From Dipteris shenzhenensis (lineage: Eukaryota; Polypodiophyta; Polypodiopsida; Gleicheniales): a DNA stretch of 64,000 bases. The stretch lies in the NCBI GenBank assembly GCA_047967505.1, contig CM106538.1; one strand, given 5' to 3'. The translations under genes were made by a program, and so were the position numbers. Under the pieces are notes generated by a model, which saw only the letters and a program-made list of their open reading frames with translations, was not told the origin of the DNA and made no database searches. This document shows, in pieces, positions 11,099 through 23,109 of this stretch; position 1 is the first letter of the stretch; the number at the start of each line of letters is the position of its first letter.

Positions 11099-13826
11099 TC
11101 ACCGCATGAGTTGCCGCCTCTCAGAATCCTCTGAAACACATACATCTCTTGCTAACATAGCAGTCATCACTAACACAGAGTTCCATGAGGTCCATGCAAA
11201 ACTAATGGTGGAGAGGCAAGAGAAACATCCGAGGGTTGACGGCATCAGTGTGGTAGTCTTGTCATCGTGGCACCACCAACGAACATTGATGAGAGAAAAA
11301 GCTCCATCAATATTTGTGTAGAGGATTAGCATGAAAGAGATGTAGAACAAATTGTAAATCACATTTTGTTTTTTTATTTAATGATTTTTCAAAAAGCTTA
11401 TTGATTTGCTTATTACAACTTTTAGAATGTTATTGAATTCGATGATTTTGCAATGCAACATGGGGGTTGAGGTGATGGCATCGGTGTGGAATTTGCACTT
11501 GGACACTACATGGGGATGTTCAAGTCTCATAGCCTAGTTTGCATGCATTCCTTAATCTCACCTCATTGAAAGGAGGAGCTGAACCAAATGCAGGGCACTT
11601 TCAGAGTTGATGTCCATTGTTCCCTTACCTCCATCAGTCCATAAGTGCATTTTGGTGGGGTGAGATCTTGCTCTCTCAACTTTTGGGGAAAGATTAGCAG
11701 GAAGGCTTTTGGCGGCTACAACTATGGGGGCTATGACGGCACATGTTTATGATGCGGCTCAAGTTGTGGTGGAGACTTTCACACAGCCACTATCTTGGCA
11801 CCACAACGAGAAGAGCTACAATTTTGGATAAACTAGAGGAGGTAAGGCAAACAAATACTTTGTAGAGGAAATCATGTTCATTGGTATCATGTTGCAATGA
11901 CTTTAGTATACCAAAAGCATTGTAAATACAAATGGAAATCTTATAGTTCATGCATTTTACTCATTGGTTGACACACAAACAATTGGTTGATAGCATTGTA
12001 CTCATCTTATAGTTCATGCATTGCCAATGGTTGAGGTTACATACTAATAGCTCCTTGAGATGGGTTCCTTGTAGTGCCCAAATATCCCACTAATGGCCTC
12101 TCACTAATGTCCCACTAATGGCCTCTTTAGGTTTAGATAGTTGCCTTTGAGCATGGTAATATACCAGCCCACCACTCTTAGCATGGTTGGGTTTTTCTTA
12201 TGGCTATAGCACACTATTTGAGACAAAGTCAAATTTGTTAGGGACAAAGGCAAGGTGTTTGAGATTAAGGAAACGGTTTTTAAGGGTGAGGAATCTCTAG
12301 GATATATTGGGACTCTTGTAGTCCTCATAAGTCAAAAGAGAAATAGTCAAGGTTTTTGAGATGAAGGAAAGATTCTTATGGGGTGATGAGGCTCTAGTAT
12401 GAGTAAGAAAAAGATAGGGTTGGGACTCTTTGTCCTCACAAATTCTTGTGAAGGGGTAGGTCCCTTTTATAATTGGGTTGGGACTCTTTTTGTCCTCACA
12501 AATTATTGTGAAGGGGTTGGTCCCTTTTATAATTGCCAAACTTAAGGTTTCATCTCCTTGAATGGGGAAAAGAAACTCAAGCACTATTGTGCATACTTGT
12601 TAGGATGATTTATAACCATATGTGTGACTTGTTGTTTGGTGATGGTTCAACTTGGGTGGTAATCAATATTGTGCACATACAAGTGGTAGATATTCACAAA
12701 AAATGTAGGCAGATTTGGGCCATGGAATAAACTCTTATATGATGTTTGAGAACTACCATCAATTGTATGAATACATTATTGAATGTCTACTAACATCCTC
12801 CTCCATATCCTTCTTGGTAGAAAGCTATATGACTCCTAAGTAGGTATAAAAATGGTACATATTAAGAAATTATTAAGCTTGGATTTGTTGTGTCATTTAT
12901 TCTTCACCCAATTAGATTGATGGGGTTCTTCCAATGTTGGCTTGTTTTTGAATTACTATGCTTTGACCTAAATTGTCAAATCATTAACCAAGTCCATTGA
13001 GGATGACTGGCACAATTTCTTTAGAATTCATTTTCTCTCCTATGGCTATATGTTGTATGTTAATGTCTTTGACTCTTAATATATAGGCATGTCCTAGGTA
13101 TTGCTATATTGGAAGCTTTTATTGATTTGGTTTCTCAATTTCAATATCCTTTGATGCATACAAGTTTGTAATCTATCCCATGCTTCTTTTGATATTTTCA
13201 CTATAGTATGTCCAACAAGCCTAACATCTTGTACATTTTGCTTTGTCAAGTTGTCAAGTGATAGGCATATTTGTCCTTCTTATCCCATTTAGATTACACT
13301 TGTGCAATAGCTTGTGTTCTTGGATTACCTATTGGTCCTAGGGTAGTGTACCATCAACATATTCTCGATTTCATGCAAGACCATAATTTTTCCATCTAAT
13401 ATTTCCAAGTACCATAATTTGAGTTATCTAGATTTGTTAAAGTCTCAGGATTGATGTTACTTGTAGTTGACATGATTTGGGTGTCAAATGACTCAGATAC
13501 AAATCAACTAGCTCAAAAAGAGATGTTTTTGGATAACATTATCCAAAAGACTACAAAAAGTTTTCAGAATGTTGCTTTTGGCTTGTTGAAGCTGTTGGTA
13601 AAGATAAAAACAATTCTAGACAAAATTACCAAAAATGGTATTTAGAATCGATGTCAAAGTATGCCACAATACTAATGCCCAAGGATGGTCAAAGTGTTTA
13701 GAATGATACCAAAGGTAGTACTAAATTCTCTCTATAAAACCGTGCATCAAATGGGGCTCGAATCAAATAGATATTCACCAAGATATGAGGCACTAAGGAT
13801 AGGCATTTGATGGCTTTGAAAATAGA
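11099..13826. other. AT-rich region without a recognised gene
   Basis: All frames are short and unrecognised. The only clear structure is the tandem duplication at 12419-12536 and a smaller duplicated phrase near 12086-12125. Confidence 0.4.
12419..12536. repeat. Tandem duplication, about 58-60 bp x 2
   Basis: Two adjacent units start at 12419 and 12477. Both begin GTTGGGACTCTTT and end TCCCTTTTATAATTG, with a few substitutions and a 2-bp length difference. Confidence 0.85.
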
Positions 13827-13912
13827 CCACTTCTACCAAAAGGTATCCCTGACTATATCCTCATGTTGGCCACTTCTACCAAAAGGTATCCATGACTAGG
13901 TACTTGTGTTGG
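13827..13912. repeat. Tandem duplication, 43 bp x 2
   Basis: Units at 13827-13869 and 13870-13912 share CCACTTCTACCAAAAGG and end in TGTTGG. Divergence is confined to the second half of the unit. Confidence 0.85.
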
Positions 13913-13954
13913 TCTATAGGATCTGGATTTTGTGGAGTTGGTTCTCTCTACTCA

Positions 13955-14438
13955 TGTGTGGGTCTCGGTGGTGACTCATGTGTCGTGGTGGGGAGATGCC
14001 AGTGGAGCCTCCACTCCAAGCTACTCCTTGTGAGAGCAATGCAAGGCATGAGCCATCTAGGATGGAGTGGTAGACACAAGGGCACTACAATGGAAACAAG
14101 AGAACACCCAAAACACTCTCTTGGGAGAGAAGAGGGAGCTTGTATTCAAACTTGTGCAAACAACAGTGAAGACCAAAGTCAACACTTTGGCCTTTTACAT
14201 GTGACCTTTTGAAGGGAGGGCCAACCGTTTTTCTTTTAGCACTCTCCCTCTCTTTAAAAGGCTCTTAGGCCCGTGGGGTCCCAAGGCATATTTCTATTCT
14301 TTCCATCTCTCCCTACTAGTGGAAATAGCACTTGTGCTAACCATATAAGAGTGCTTGGGACAAGCCTGGTAGTAGGAGGTGTTCCTAATTGGCTCCCAAA
14401 TAGCATACGACATGTGAGTCACCACTGAGACCCACACA
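13955..14438 (+). repeat. LTR-like unit with long terminal inverted repeats
   Basis: The unit begins TGTGTGGGTCTC and ends GAGACCCACACA. The first and last roughly 35 bp are imperfect inverted repeats of each other, far longer than the 2-6 bp usual in LTRs. It is followed directly by a sequence like a gypsy tRNA-Asp primer-binding site (14443-14460), which favours an LTR over a DNA transposon. A copy of its first 105 bp or so recurs in inverted orientation at 15099-15208. Confidence 0.5.
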
Positions 14439-14442
14439 TTTT

Positions 14443-14460
14443 TGGCACCGCTACCGAGGA
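14443..14460 (+). other. Degenerate gypsy-type primer-binding site
   Basis: TGGCACCGCTACCGAGGA resembles TGGCGCCGTTGCCGGGGA, which follows the 5' LTR in many plant Ty3/gypsy elements. All four differences are transitions. Confidence 0.5.
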
Positions 14461-15098
14461 ATGGAGGTATGCTTTTGCATTGCACTTGCCTTCTTTCGTT
14501 ATCTACCCATTGCACAAGGCTTCAAGCTTAACTTGGAGCTTTGTTAGTGGAGTTGTAGGAGAAGAAAGAGTGAAGAAGTGAGAGTTTTGGACGGAAAAGT
14601 TAGGAAAGCTGTCATTTTCTGTTGGAAAGACTTTTTAATCATTTGAAGCTTGTTTTTTGTCATTTCTAGTGTTTTGAGTTGATACAAAACTTAGTTTGTA
14701 AGATTGCTAAGGAGTGTGTGATGTCCAAACACATAAAAAGACAACAAAAATGATGATTCTTGCTGAATTTTGAAGTTGTTTTATGTGCTAGAACCCACCC
14801 CTCAAGAAATCTTGCATTTTGGCTTACAAAAATTGTTTTTCTTCCAAGTTTTTTTCATTGTATAGGTAGACTAGGTAGTGTAGCACCCCCCTAGCATTAA
14901 AAAGCTAGAACAAAAACTCAAAATCCCCCAAAAATCTGTAAAAACCAGTCAGCAATGTAGTGTTTCACTATCCCTATGAGTCAGTGCCATAGAGCTATCC
15001 TTCTCCCTCCCTTTTGCCCTCTCCTCCCCTCTCCCCTTTCCCTCTTTCTCTCGTGGAGACACATTGCCACAATCCAGAGGGCGCTTGAGTGACACTTG

Positions 15099-15208
15099 CG
15101 GATGGCTCGTGCCTTGCATTGCTCTCACAAGGAGTAGCTTGGAGTGGAGGCTTCATCAGCTATCTCTTCAATATCCCCACGACACGTGTCACCGTTGAGA
15201 CACACACA
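15099..15208 (-). repeat. Inverted partial copy of the 13955-14062 LTR end
   Basis: The reverse complement aligns with 13955-14062. A core of about 50 bp (around 15101-15153) is nearly identical, and the outer part, ending GACACACACA, is diverged. It may be a fragment of an oppositely oriented element of the same family. Confidence 0.65.
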
Positions 15209-16159
15209 AAAAGTTGTACAACATATTGGAGTCCTTTTGATGGAGTGCTCACATCCATCGTTGTTCCATGGGCATATATAGGGGGTGGATTTGGCAATCG
15301 ACGTGGGCGCTGCAATAAAATTTCTCCAGCTTCAAGAAGAGGAGGTGCCATCGTGGCTGCAGACTGGCATCTGCATCAGTCAATGGGACTCGAACATCAG
15401 GGGTGAGGTTGTACCCTCCTCTTGTGCGCTTTGGATGTGCGCATCGACAGTCATCGAAGGACTGGGTAATGAATTGTGTGAGGGGGAGCACCTCTAGGAT
15501 TTCATATAGATGGAGGTGGGAGCCCTCGAGAGGCTCTCCAGTTAGCACTTTCAATGATGCATAAGCGCACGGTTTGGCAGCTCTTGGAATGATTGTAAGT
15601 CAGGGTGCCATTGGACATCTTCAGGAGGGAGGCAAGAGGAGTTGGCGGGGCCTCGTCATCTGTAATGGGCTTGGGTTTGGGCTCTATTATGCTTGTTGAT
15701 GTTGTCTCTTTGGCTACCTGGACAAAATTGGATGCTTTGAGCAGCGTGTTGAAGGCCTCAACAACAAGGTCGATTGGAGCAGTAGAGGAGATGGATGGGG
15801 AGGTCTCGTGCTATGCAGTGGTGGTGTTAGAGGTGTTAGAAGAATACTCGGGCAGTGTTGTTTGAGGGAGGAAAAGTTGGATGGCTTGTTGGGTGGGTTG
15901 CACAGGATCTAGAGGAGGTGTTATGGAATATCGGCAGGAGGGGTAGTAGAATTAAAGAGGGAAATGGCTTCTTGGCCTTCTTCCTCGGTGAATTCCTTGA
16001 GGTAGGCTACATGAATTGTTTCAAAATCGCTCACCAAGGACTCAAGTGAGACTTGGAGATCTTGTAGCACCCCGTTGAAGAGGATTATTATGCGGAGGGG
16101 GTTGTAGGTGGTGGACTAGGTGGTGGACTAGGTGGTGAACTAGAATGCCACAAGGTGCC

Positions 16160-16950
16160 CTTGAGATTTGACTTGAGAGCCTCAGTCGTAGGTCTGCATC
16201 CAATTAATGTCTACTTGCAAACTTTCGGGGGTGCAAACCCACAACGTGAGCTCCTCGAGATTTGCAATTTGCATCACTTCATCGTCCATAGGATAATTAA
16301 GGGACTCCGTGATGATGCGGCACTAGGCCTAGAAATTGAGGAGGGTAGGATGGGTGGCTAGAGTCTGGAGGTTGGAGGGGTGGAGGAGACAAAGAGAAGT
16401 GGGTTGGAGTTCTAACGAAAAGTATGATATGGCTAGGATGGGATGGCAGTTGTCAGGGTTATAGTGGAGGATGGTTTGCAGGGCATTAGGAGGAAGTGGA
16501 GCTGTGAGGTCTAAGTGGAAGATGAGGTTTTGTGCACAGAGTGCATTGAAGTGCGTTTGGAGTGTTTGGGGGATGGTGTGTGGTGCAAGTGTGTCTGTGG
16601 CAAATTGTGCGGAGAACTCCCTATACATTCGAAACTGCTATTGCTCCATGTCTTCCAAACCTGACTCTTCTACTTGGCTAGAGAAGTGCTGTCGTTCGTT
16701 CTCTGCTTGGAGGGACAAAGTAAGTGCTTGTTCTTGGGCCAGGAGATTCTGTAGAGATTGGATCTGTCATTCGTGGTGCTCCTGTGTTCTGGCATACTGT
16801 GCCTCTACTTGCGCCTTCTACTCCAATGTGGTTCATGGGCCAAATTTCACCTTGTTGACCTGGTCCATGAGAGTTTGGACCAAAGATTCGCTTATGTGGT
16901 GAGGTCATATTTGAGCTTTGTAAGGGCTAGCTCGATCTCTTCATCTTTTG
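16160..16950 (-). pseudogene. Decayed frame with coiled-coil segment, unrecognised
   Basis: Reading leftward from about 16950, one minus-strand frame is nearly continuous but carries several in-frame TAG/TGA codons. A heptad-like Glu/Gln/Leu stretch (16700-16800, for example LLAQEQALTLSLQAENER) predicts a coiled coil. The 16329-16628 part continues open for 99 codons and is rich in Pro, Leu, Thr and His. No family is recognised. A retroelement Gag-like or ORF1-like protein is possible given the nearby LTR-like sequences, but that is inference. Confidence 0.35.
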
Positions 16951-17872
16951 CATGGTACTTCTCTGCTCTGTTTACGACTGCTTGACCCGTGGCTTGGGTG
17001 GCAACCATTATGGAGTGACTGTCGTGCACAGAGAGCTGTGCCTGAAGGAGACTAGCTGAGAGCTGTGAGGCTTGTTCCTTCCTCCTCTAAAAAACTATGT
17101 GCACGGCCTATGGAAGCTGTGCCATGGTCACTATTTTGGATGAGAAGCAGAGGATGAATCTTGCAAGGCAGAAATCCAGACATCTACAACACAGCTAGGT
17201 GCGGACCTGCTCATAGTAGGAGAGCATAGGGGATGCAACAAAGGGAGCTTTGTCTGCAGTACACATTGGAGCATATCTTTGCCTGAGTGCTGAGCTACCA
17301 AAGCATATCACAAAGGCACTTGGCAGAAGAGGAGTCTCAAATAGGTGTTGTTCCATCAGGTTTGCACTCGATAGTTGCTTAGCCAGAATGTGGCTATAAC
17401 CACGTGGTGCCCTAGATTGGGGCACGCTACAAAATTGTAGAGCCTCTACTAGGCTTGCCCATGGAGAGGAGGAGGTGCCGGTGGTGAAGGATGTGGTCTC
17501 TTGGCTATTGTGGAGACCAAGACATAGGGTGTAGCGGCAGTGGCCAACGTGGCTTTGGCTCCTAGATGGAGGCCAATGGTGACTATCTCGTCACCTAGGA
17601 GGTCTACGATTAGGATGGGATCCTCCTAAACCCATTTGCCCTGGTTTTGAGGTTCTTCCTGTTGAAGTTGCAGTTGTCGGCTCATGAATTATTGCATCTG
17701 GTGGTCCTCATAGTGCATGAGCAACTGGCTTGGGTTCGGTTGCACATGGTCGACCGGAGTGGTGCTGGGCATTGTCCTTACTCATTTGGGCTTGACCTCT
17801 ATCTCTTTTGGCTCTATCTGTGCTAGCCTGTGGTAGAGTTTTCGGCTAACCCGAAGCCGACTGTGAATGCTG

Positions 17873-18500
17873 CTATAGCAAGTAGTAGAGAATCGACATG
17901 TAAAGCATTGGGTAACCGATTACTTCCCCGTGCATCTTGAGGTCGTCCCTCATCTGGCTGCAGAAATAGTCTGCACAATTTGTGGGCTGGGGCTCCACCA
18001 AGTGCAGCAAGATATTGGGCATGACATACTGATGGTGGCCCGTGTGCTTTACTTGCATTAGCCATTGCAAGGCTCTTGCTAGCCTTTCAAACTCGAGCTT
18101 GTGAATGGCAGCCAAGTGGAGTTGGCCCTTGCTCTTTTGTCGATCATAGTGGGGGCAGACCTTTGTGGAGTACTTCTCACCCATGACCGGTAGGCCGAAG
18201 GCAGCATGTACCACGTCCTGATTGATCTGGTAGTGGTGGGGGGTGTCTGGTGCATCTCATAGGACATTAACATTAGTATTATTGTTGTATGCCTGGAGGA
18301 ATTCTGCCAACAGTTTCATGTCCAACTTGCATGGGAGGCGGTCTGCCACTCTGCTCAGGCCAGCAACTCTGAGTGCATCCTCCAAACTCTAGCTCCTTCA
18401 GTGCTGCATAGGTTGCCGTTATATGGTAATGGAGGGTGTAGTCGTGACCCTCATAGGCACGTGTCCAATTCTTAGAGCCATGCTTCTCCAACCAATGAGA
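17873..18500 (-). pseudogene. Decayed minus-strand frames, unrecognised, possibly Gag-like
   Basis: Two frames read as plausible protein: 18279-18491 (SKNWTRAYEGHDYTLHYH) and 17873-18214 (FGLPVMGEKYSTKVCPHYD, then a helical stretch). They are in different phases and joined across stops, so at least one frameshift separates them. Composition and position suggest they belong to the same decayed unit as the coiled-coil frame to the left. I cannot assign a family. Confidence 0.3.
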
Positions 18501-18974
18501 GCGATTGGGAGTGCATGACCTTGTATTCGCCTACTATGGGAGTCGGGATGCATTTTCTTGATCTTGAGGGGGGCGTACTAGCTACTGTTGTACCCTCTTG
18601 GGTGGCTTGTCTGTTGGACACTCTTCTACCCCTTGCAAATTTTCTATGGGGAACTCAGAAGGCATATGGATTGTCACAGAAGGGGTGCTTTGGGAATCCG
18701 AGGGGCCAATGGCCTATGGGATAGGGTGGGGGGCAGAGTCCCAACTGAGTTTTGAATTCGAAGAATTTGTGCTCGGGATCCATAGGGAAGAGTGATGGCA
18801 GTTTAGTGATGAGGGAGTCGGTGGACGAGGAAGAGTGGGAGGACATAAACAGGCTATTCGGGATGACAGTGGAAGAGGGCAGGAGGTTGTAAGAATTATG
18901 GGGAAATTTTGCAAGAGTATGGGGGAAACTGCTATGGCAGCGGCCTGACGGGATAAGGCATGTTTATCTAGATT

Positions 18975-19335
18975 TTGCATCCCCATGGTCAGCGGGATCT
19001 TACGATGGCAATGGTCGGTGGGGTACTGTTTTGGTGATAGTCTGCATGATATGAAAAGGGTCGTGACTAGCGGGATACTTGATGGCAATGGTCGGTGTGA
19101 TCTGGTGATGGCATCGGTCGGTGAGGTAAGTCAATGGCGATGGTCGACGAGGTATTGTTCGATGGCAAGCGTGATATGAAAAGGGCCGTGATTGGCATGA
19201 TTCTTGATAGAGCCACTTGGTGGGATACAGGATGGTGCCGATTGGCATGATCTGACAATGGTGACAGTCGGTGTGATCTGAGATCGCGACGGCCAACGGG
19301 ATACTTCTATAGTAATGATCGGTGTGATACTGACT
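18975..19335. repeat. Degenerate minisatellite, about 25-35 bp units
   Basis: Variants of GATGGCAATGGTCGGTG(T/G)GAT recur about ten times with spacers, and ATATGAAAAGGG(T/C)CGTGA occurs twice. Units are diverged and unequal in length. Confidence 0.6.
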
Positions 19336-19488
19336 ATGTAGAGAAGTAAAAGAGGGGAAGTGTGAAGGAGTGGGAAGGTGATGGGAGAGGGAGTGAGTGG
19401 AGTGCATTTGTGTGGTGTGGGACTGATTGTGAGGCCAGCATCCAAGATGGTAAAAAATGCAAAAATGGCACCTAGTGTTGACTGTGGA

Positions 19489-19510
19489 TGTGTGTGTGTG
19501 TGTGTGTGTG
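19489..19510. repeat. (TG)11 microsatellite
   Basis: Uninterrupted TG dinucleotides. Confidence 0.9.
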
Positions 19511-19964
19511 CATGTTTGGCAGTGACTTGTGGGCTACGGGTGTGTTGGGTGAGATGCCTATTGTACTGACTCACCTAGACCTGGACTAGATGATTATGAG
19601 GAATGTGGTGTGGACGGATGCCGTGCTGCCGCATAGCATGTTAAAAGCCACGTAGAGTAAGAGTCTAGCTTGTGTTTTACCTTGGGCGAGAGAGGCACAT
19701 TAGCATTGGGCCTAGTTGTTATGACATGGTCCATTTCAGTGGGGGAAGCGGGTTCTTATGTGACCGCCCTTGGCGTAGACCCTTGATTTTGGGATTAGGT
19801 CGATCCCATCGAAGATGTTACGATTGCAGTCACTTTCGAGGGTTTGCCTTTAGAATTGGAAGGAGGTTCTTGTGTAACACCTCATAGTGGAGGGTTTGGT
19901 CCTTGGTTTGATTTGCTGTGGACTATGAAATAAAATTTTTTGACACATTGTATCAATTTGTGTC

Positions 19965-20080
19965 TTTAACAAGAAGTAAGCAACCTTGGCATTATCTATA
20001 GTAAAGGCCGAGTATATCTCTCTTTGGTCATTATGCATGTTAAGTAGTTGGCTTGAAAGGCTCTTAGAAGGACTTGGCAC
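19965..20080 (+). pseudogene. Copia RNase H scrap
   Basis: The frame around 19986 reads ATLALSIVKAEYISL and then WLERLLEGLG, matching the copia RNase H region normally written ATVALSSTEAEY...WLxRLLxELG. The codon just before ATL is TAA where copia usually has CAA. No flanking domains survive. Confidence 0.6.
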
Positions 20081-21161
20081 AGCCCAAGATAGTGCTATGA
20101 TGGTGTTTTATGAAATTTCCTTTCTTTGGAAAATAATCAAAATGATAATGAAAGATCAAAGTACATGGACATTTGCTACTATTCCATCCAATGAAAAAAT
20201 ATGGAAGAAGAAATAGTTTAGCCAATCCATTTTTTTTTTGACAACCAAGATTTATAACATCTCACCTTTTGAGAAGTTTAGAAAATTCAAATCCTATCTA
20301 GCACTGTGCGATATAGACACCATAAAAAATGATAGGGAAGTGTTAAGATATGGATCATTGGCATGGTGTAGATATGGTGAGACATATATTGTATATGATG
20401 TAAATAGGTTAGACTGTTAGGATAAAAACTAATGATCCCTACAAGGGATCTGAGTCACATGTGAATGGTACTTATGAACTTAGGAAACCAAGTATTAGGA
20501 TTCAACATATATTGTATTATGTTCATGTTTTGTAATATAAAGATATAATTTTTAATAGCTAAGGTCGATGGTGTCTTTTCAATGCACGTGTATGAGTGTG
20601 TGAGTTATATGCTAACTTCATCATAATACTAACACTTCAATTTACTATTTGGATTTAAGTCCCATTAAGTCAAACCATTACAATAGCATATCAAATATTG
20701 CTTGGAAGACCATGGCTATGGTAACCATCAATACTCCATGATTGGGAGAATAATAAGTCGACGATATAATTTTAAAACCCTTCATATAGGTGTAATTCTA
20801 CAAAAGAATATGTCAATTGTCTAACTAAGAAACCCTTATGATGATTGGATATGCTATATTAAATATTCTGTAGAGCATCCCGCAGTCAAGAACACCAGCT
20901 CATGTTGAGATAGACATGAGGGAAGCATCATATGTTGATAAGTTTAAATGTGGTAGTGTGTCAATTGCTATGCCTAAACCTATCATTGACAAGGAGTCAA
21001 ATGTGGAAGAAGTAATCATCTTGGGGAACCTTCAGTAAAAACGAAAAAAGATGCACTAATGGTGAGGAGGTAAAGTTGGTATTACCGATGATCATTTAAC
21101 TAAAGATGAAGAGAAAGAACCAAGAGAGCAATATATACAGAGTGTATCCATATTCAAGACC

Positions 21162-21281
21162 ATGGATGACCTATGCATACCATCAGATAAAAAGACACAT
21201 CTAGCATATTTAGAAGAAGTCTTGAAAAAATGCAAAGGATATGGGATTCCACTTAATCCCATGAATGCCAATTTCTTGTAA
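21162..21281 (+). pseudogene. Ty3/gypsy reverse-transcriptase scrap
   Basis: Forty codons starting with MDDL read as the segment after the gypsy RT catalytic motif (normally YLDDIxVxS): THLAYLEEVLKKCKGYG and LNPMNANF. The frame ends at TAA, and nothing gypsy-like continues on either side. Confidence 0.6.
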
Positions 21282-23109
21282 CCTTGGGGGATTCACTCTT
21301 ATATGAGGGGGACATCACTTGTATGCATGACCTTCAAAAAAATCCCCTATGTACAACGGTCCATGTAGCATAATAAAACGCCCCTATTTAAGCTTATAAT
21401 AAGGATACCACAAAAAGTGCACAATGTCCCCCCTTCCTTAAATCTACGTTCTTTCTCAATTATTTGGATTAGAACATAAGAAAGTTTAGAATCTTAGATG
21501 ATATAGCTTAAAACATCTTTAAATATTCACCAATGGGTAAATTCATTTTTCACCCTACCATGGCCTAAAACTAGCCATAGCTAGGGCTTAGTTCATTCAC
21601 ACTTAGTACATGACCAATTGTCACTAGTCAAATGTGTATGTGAGTGCTTTTTATGTTTAGGGGGTAAAAACTTGTATTTCCCTAAACCCCTCCCTTCCCC
21701 CCCCCCCCAAAGATGTCAAGGCCCCCCTAGCTTCAATTTAATAATGAGAAAAAGTAAAAAGGGCCCCCATCCCTAATGTATAGGCTTATGCCTCATCTCC
21801 AAAACCCCCCTATTTTGCACTCATGTGATATCATAAGTTCCCCCTTGTGAATCCCCAGGGCTTGTAACACATGGCATTACCTTGGGTTACATATGTTTTC
21901 AAGCATGTAGGAAAAATAGAATTCACAATGATATCTACTCGTTTGAGCGAAATTCTAATTCTATGGGGACCGGGTATTAAAACATAACAATATGCATCGA
22001 TAGCATGATGTCTAAACACTACATATAGTCAAAGCATGATTGGGTATAACCAATTGGAGAACTACTAGTCTTTGGAAGCATGCCACTATAAAATCAATCG
22101 ACAATTGCAAAAATTGAGTACTTACAAAAATGTTCTGCAAAGAACCTCGACGATGATGGCAGAAAAGCCCAACGAATCCTCTCTCAATCTCTCCCTTGGG
22201 AGATAAAGTAGAATTCAAAGAAGTTTTTGAGGAAATTCTTGTAGACATGGATGCGATTGATGTAAAACAAAGCACAAGTGATGCAATTGCCATAAAACAA
22301 AGCACAGGTGATCGAATTGTTGACCTCTTTATTTCGTAACTGTTTTCATTTCGTAAGTCCTCTTCTTGATTGAGCGGTTGGTGGCGTGAAAGTAAGAGGC
22401 GTCTCCTGGATCAGTTTTTGGCCACGTGTAACTATTGTGTAACCTAGAGCAAATAGGCTAAATGAAGGACACGTGGCTACCTATTTGCTGGACACCTCAA
22501 TCCTTAAAATAAGGAATATAAGATAAGAAGAAGATAAGAAGAAGATAAGAAGAAGAGCGGGCATATTATTAGAAGGGTTTGCCCTTAGATGCATTTGGAT
22601 TTGGGTCCTTCTTTTGGATGTCCAAAATAGCACCTAGCATATTGCTTGCCTTTTTTCTAATGGCTTTTCTACTATAATTGAATTATAATTAAATCTTTGG
22701 CAAAACACATTGGAAAACTGATTGTGGGAAAATAAGAGCCGCTTTTACATATTGCAGGATTACATCAAGCTGCTCATTCCTACGCATATGAAATAGAATT
22801 ATCAAATGGGAAGTGGAGTTTCAATCCACATAGCTTTTCAAATTTCAATGTTAATTTCACAGTTTCTAAAGTTAATTCCATAATCTTGAAATCCAATCAA
22901 CCATGCATTGACAGAAACTTCAGCTCGGTTGGCGTTGGTCCTAGTTACAATCGACAATGTGACACGCAGCCTCAAGGATCATTCCATTAAAGTGACAGAT
23001 TCATCAATTTGGCTTGTGTTGATGACAAGATTTCAATGTCTGAACTGAGATTTGAGGTGAGGACGCTCTATAATTTGAATGAATGAGGTTCCATCTCGTA
23101 TGAACTTTC
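21282..23109. other. Intergenic DNA downstream of the BTB-like gene
   Basis: No gene is recognised. It holds homopolymer C runs (about 21697-21710), an 11-bp unit repeated three times (22522-22554) and, at its right end, the presumed 3' untranslated region of the BTB-like gene. Confidence 0.45.
22522..22554. repeat. GATAAGAAGAA x 3
   Basis: Three perfect copies of an 11-bp purine-rich unit. Confidence 0.85.

Noticed and set aside
13892-14212. 106-codon plus-strand frame
   Set aside because: It lies inside the LTR-like unit and shows no protein-like features.
13955-14438. DNA transposon with terminal inverted repeats
   Set aside because: Inverted ends fit, but no transposase is present and a gypsy-type primer-binding site follows directly, so an LTR-like unit was preferred.
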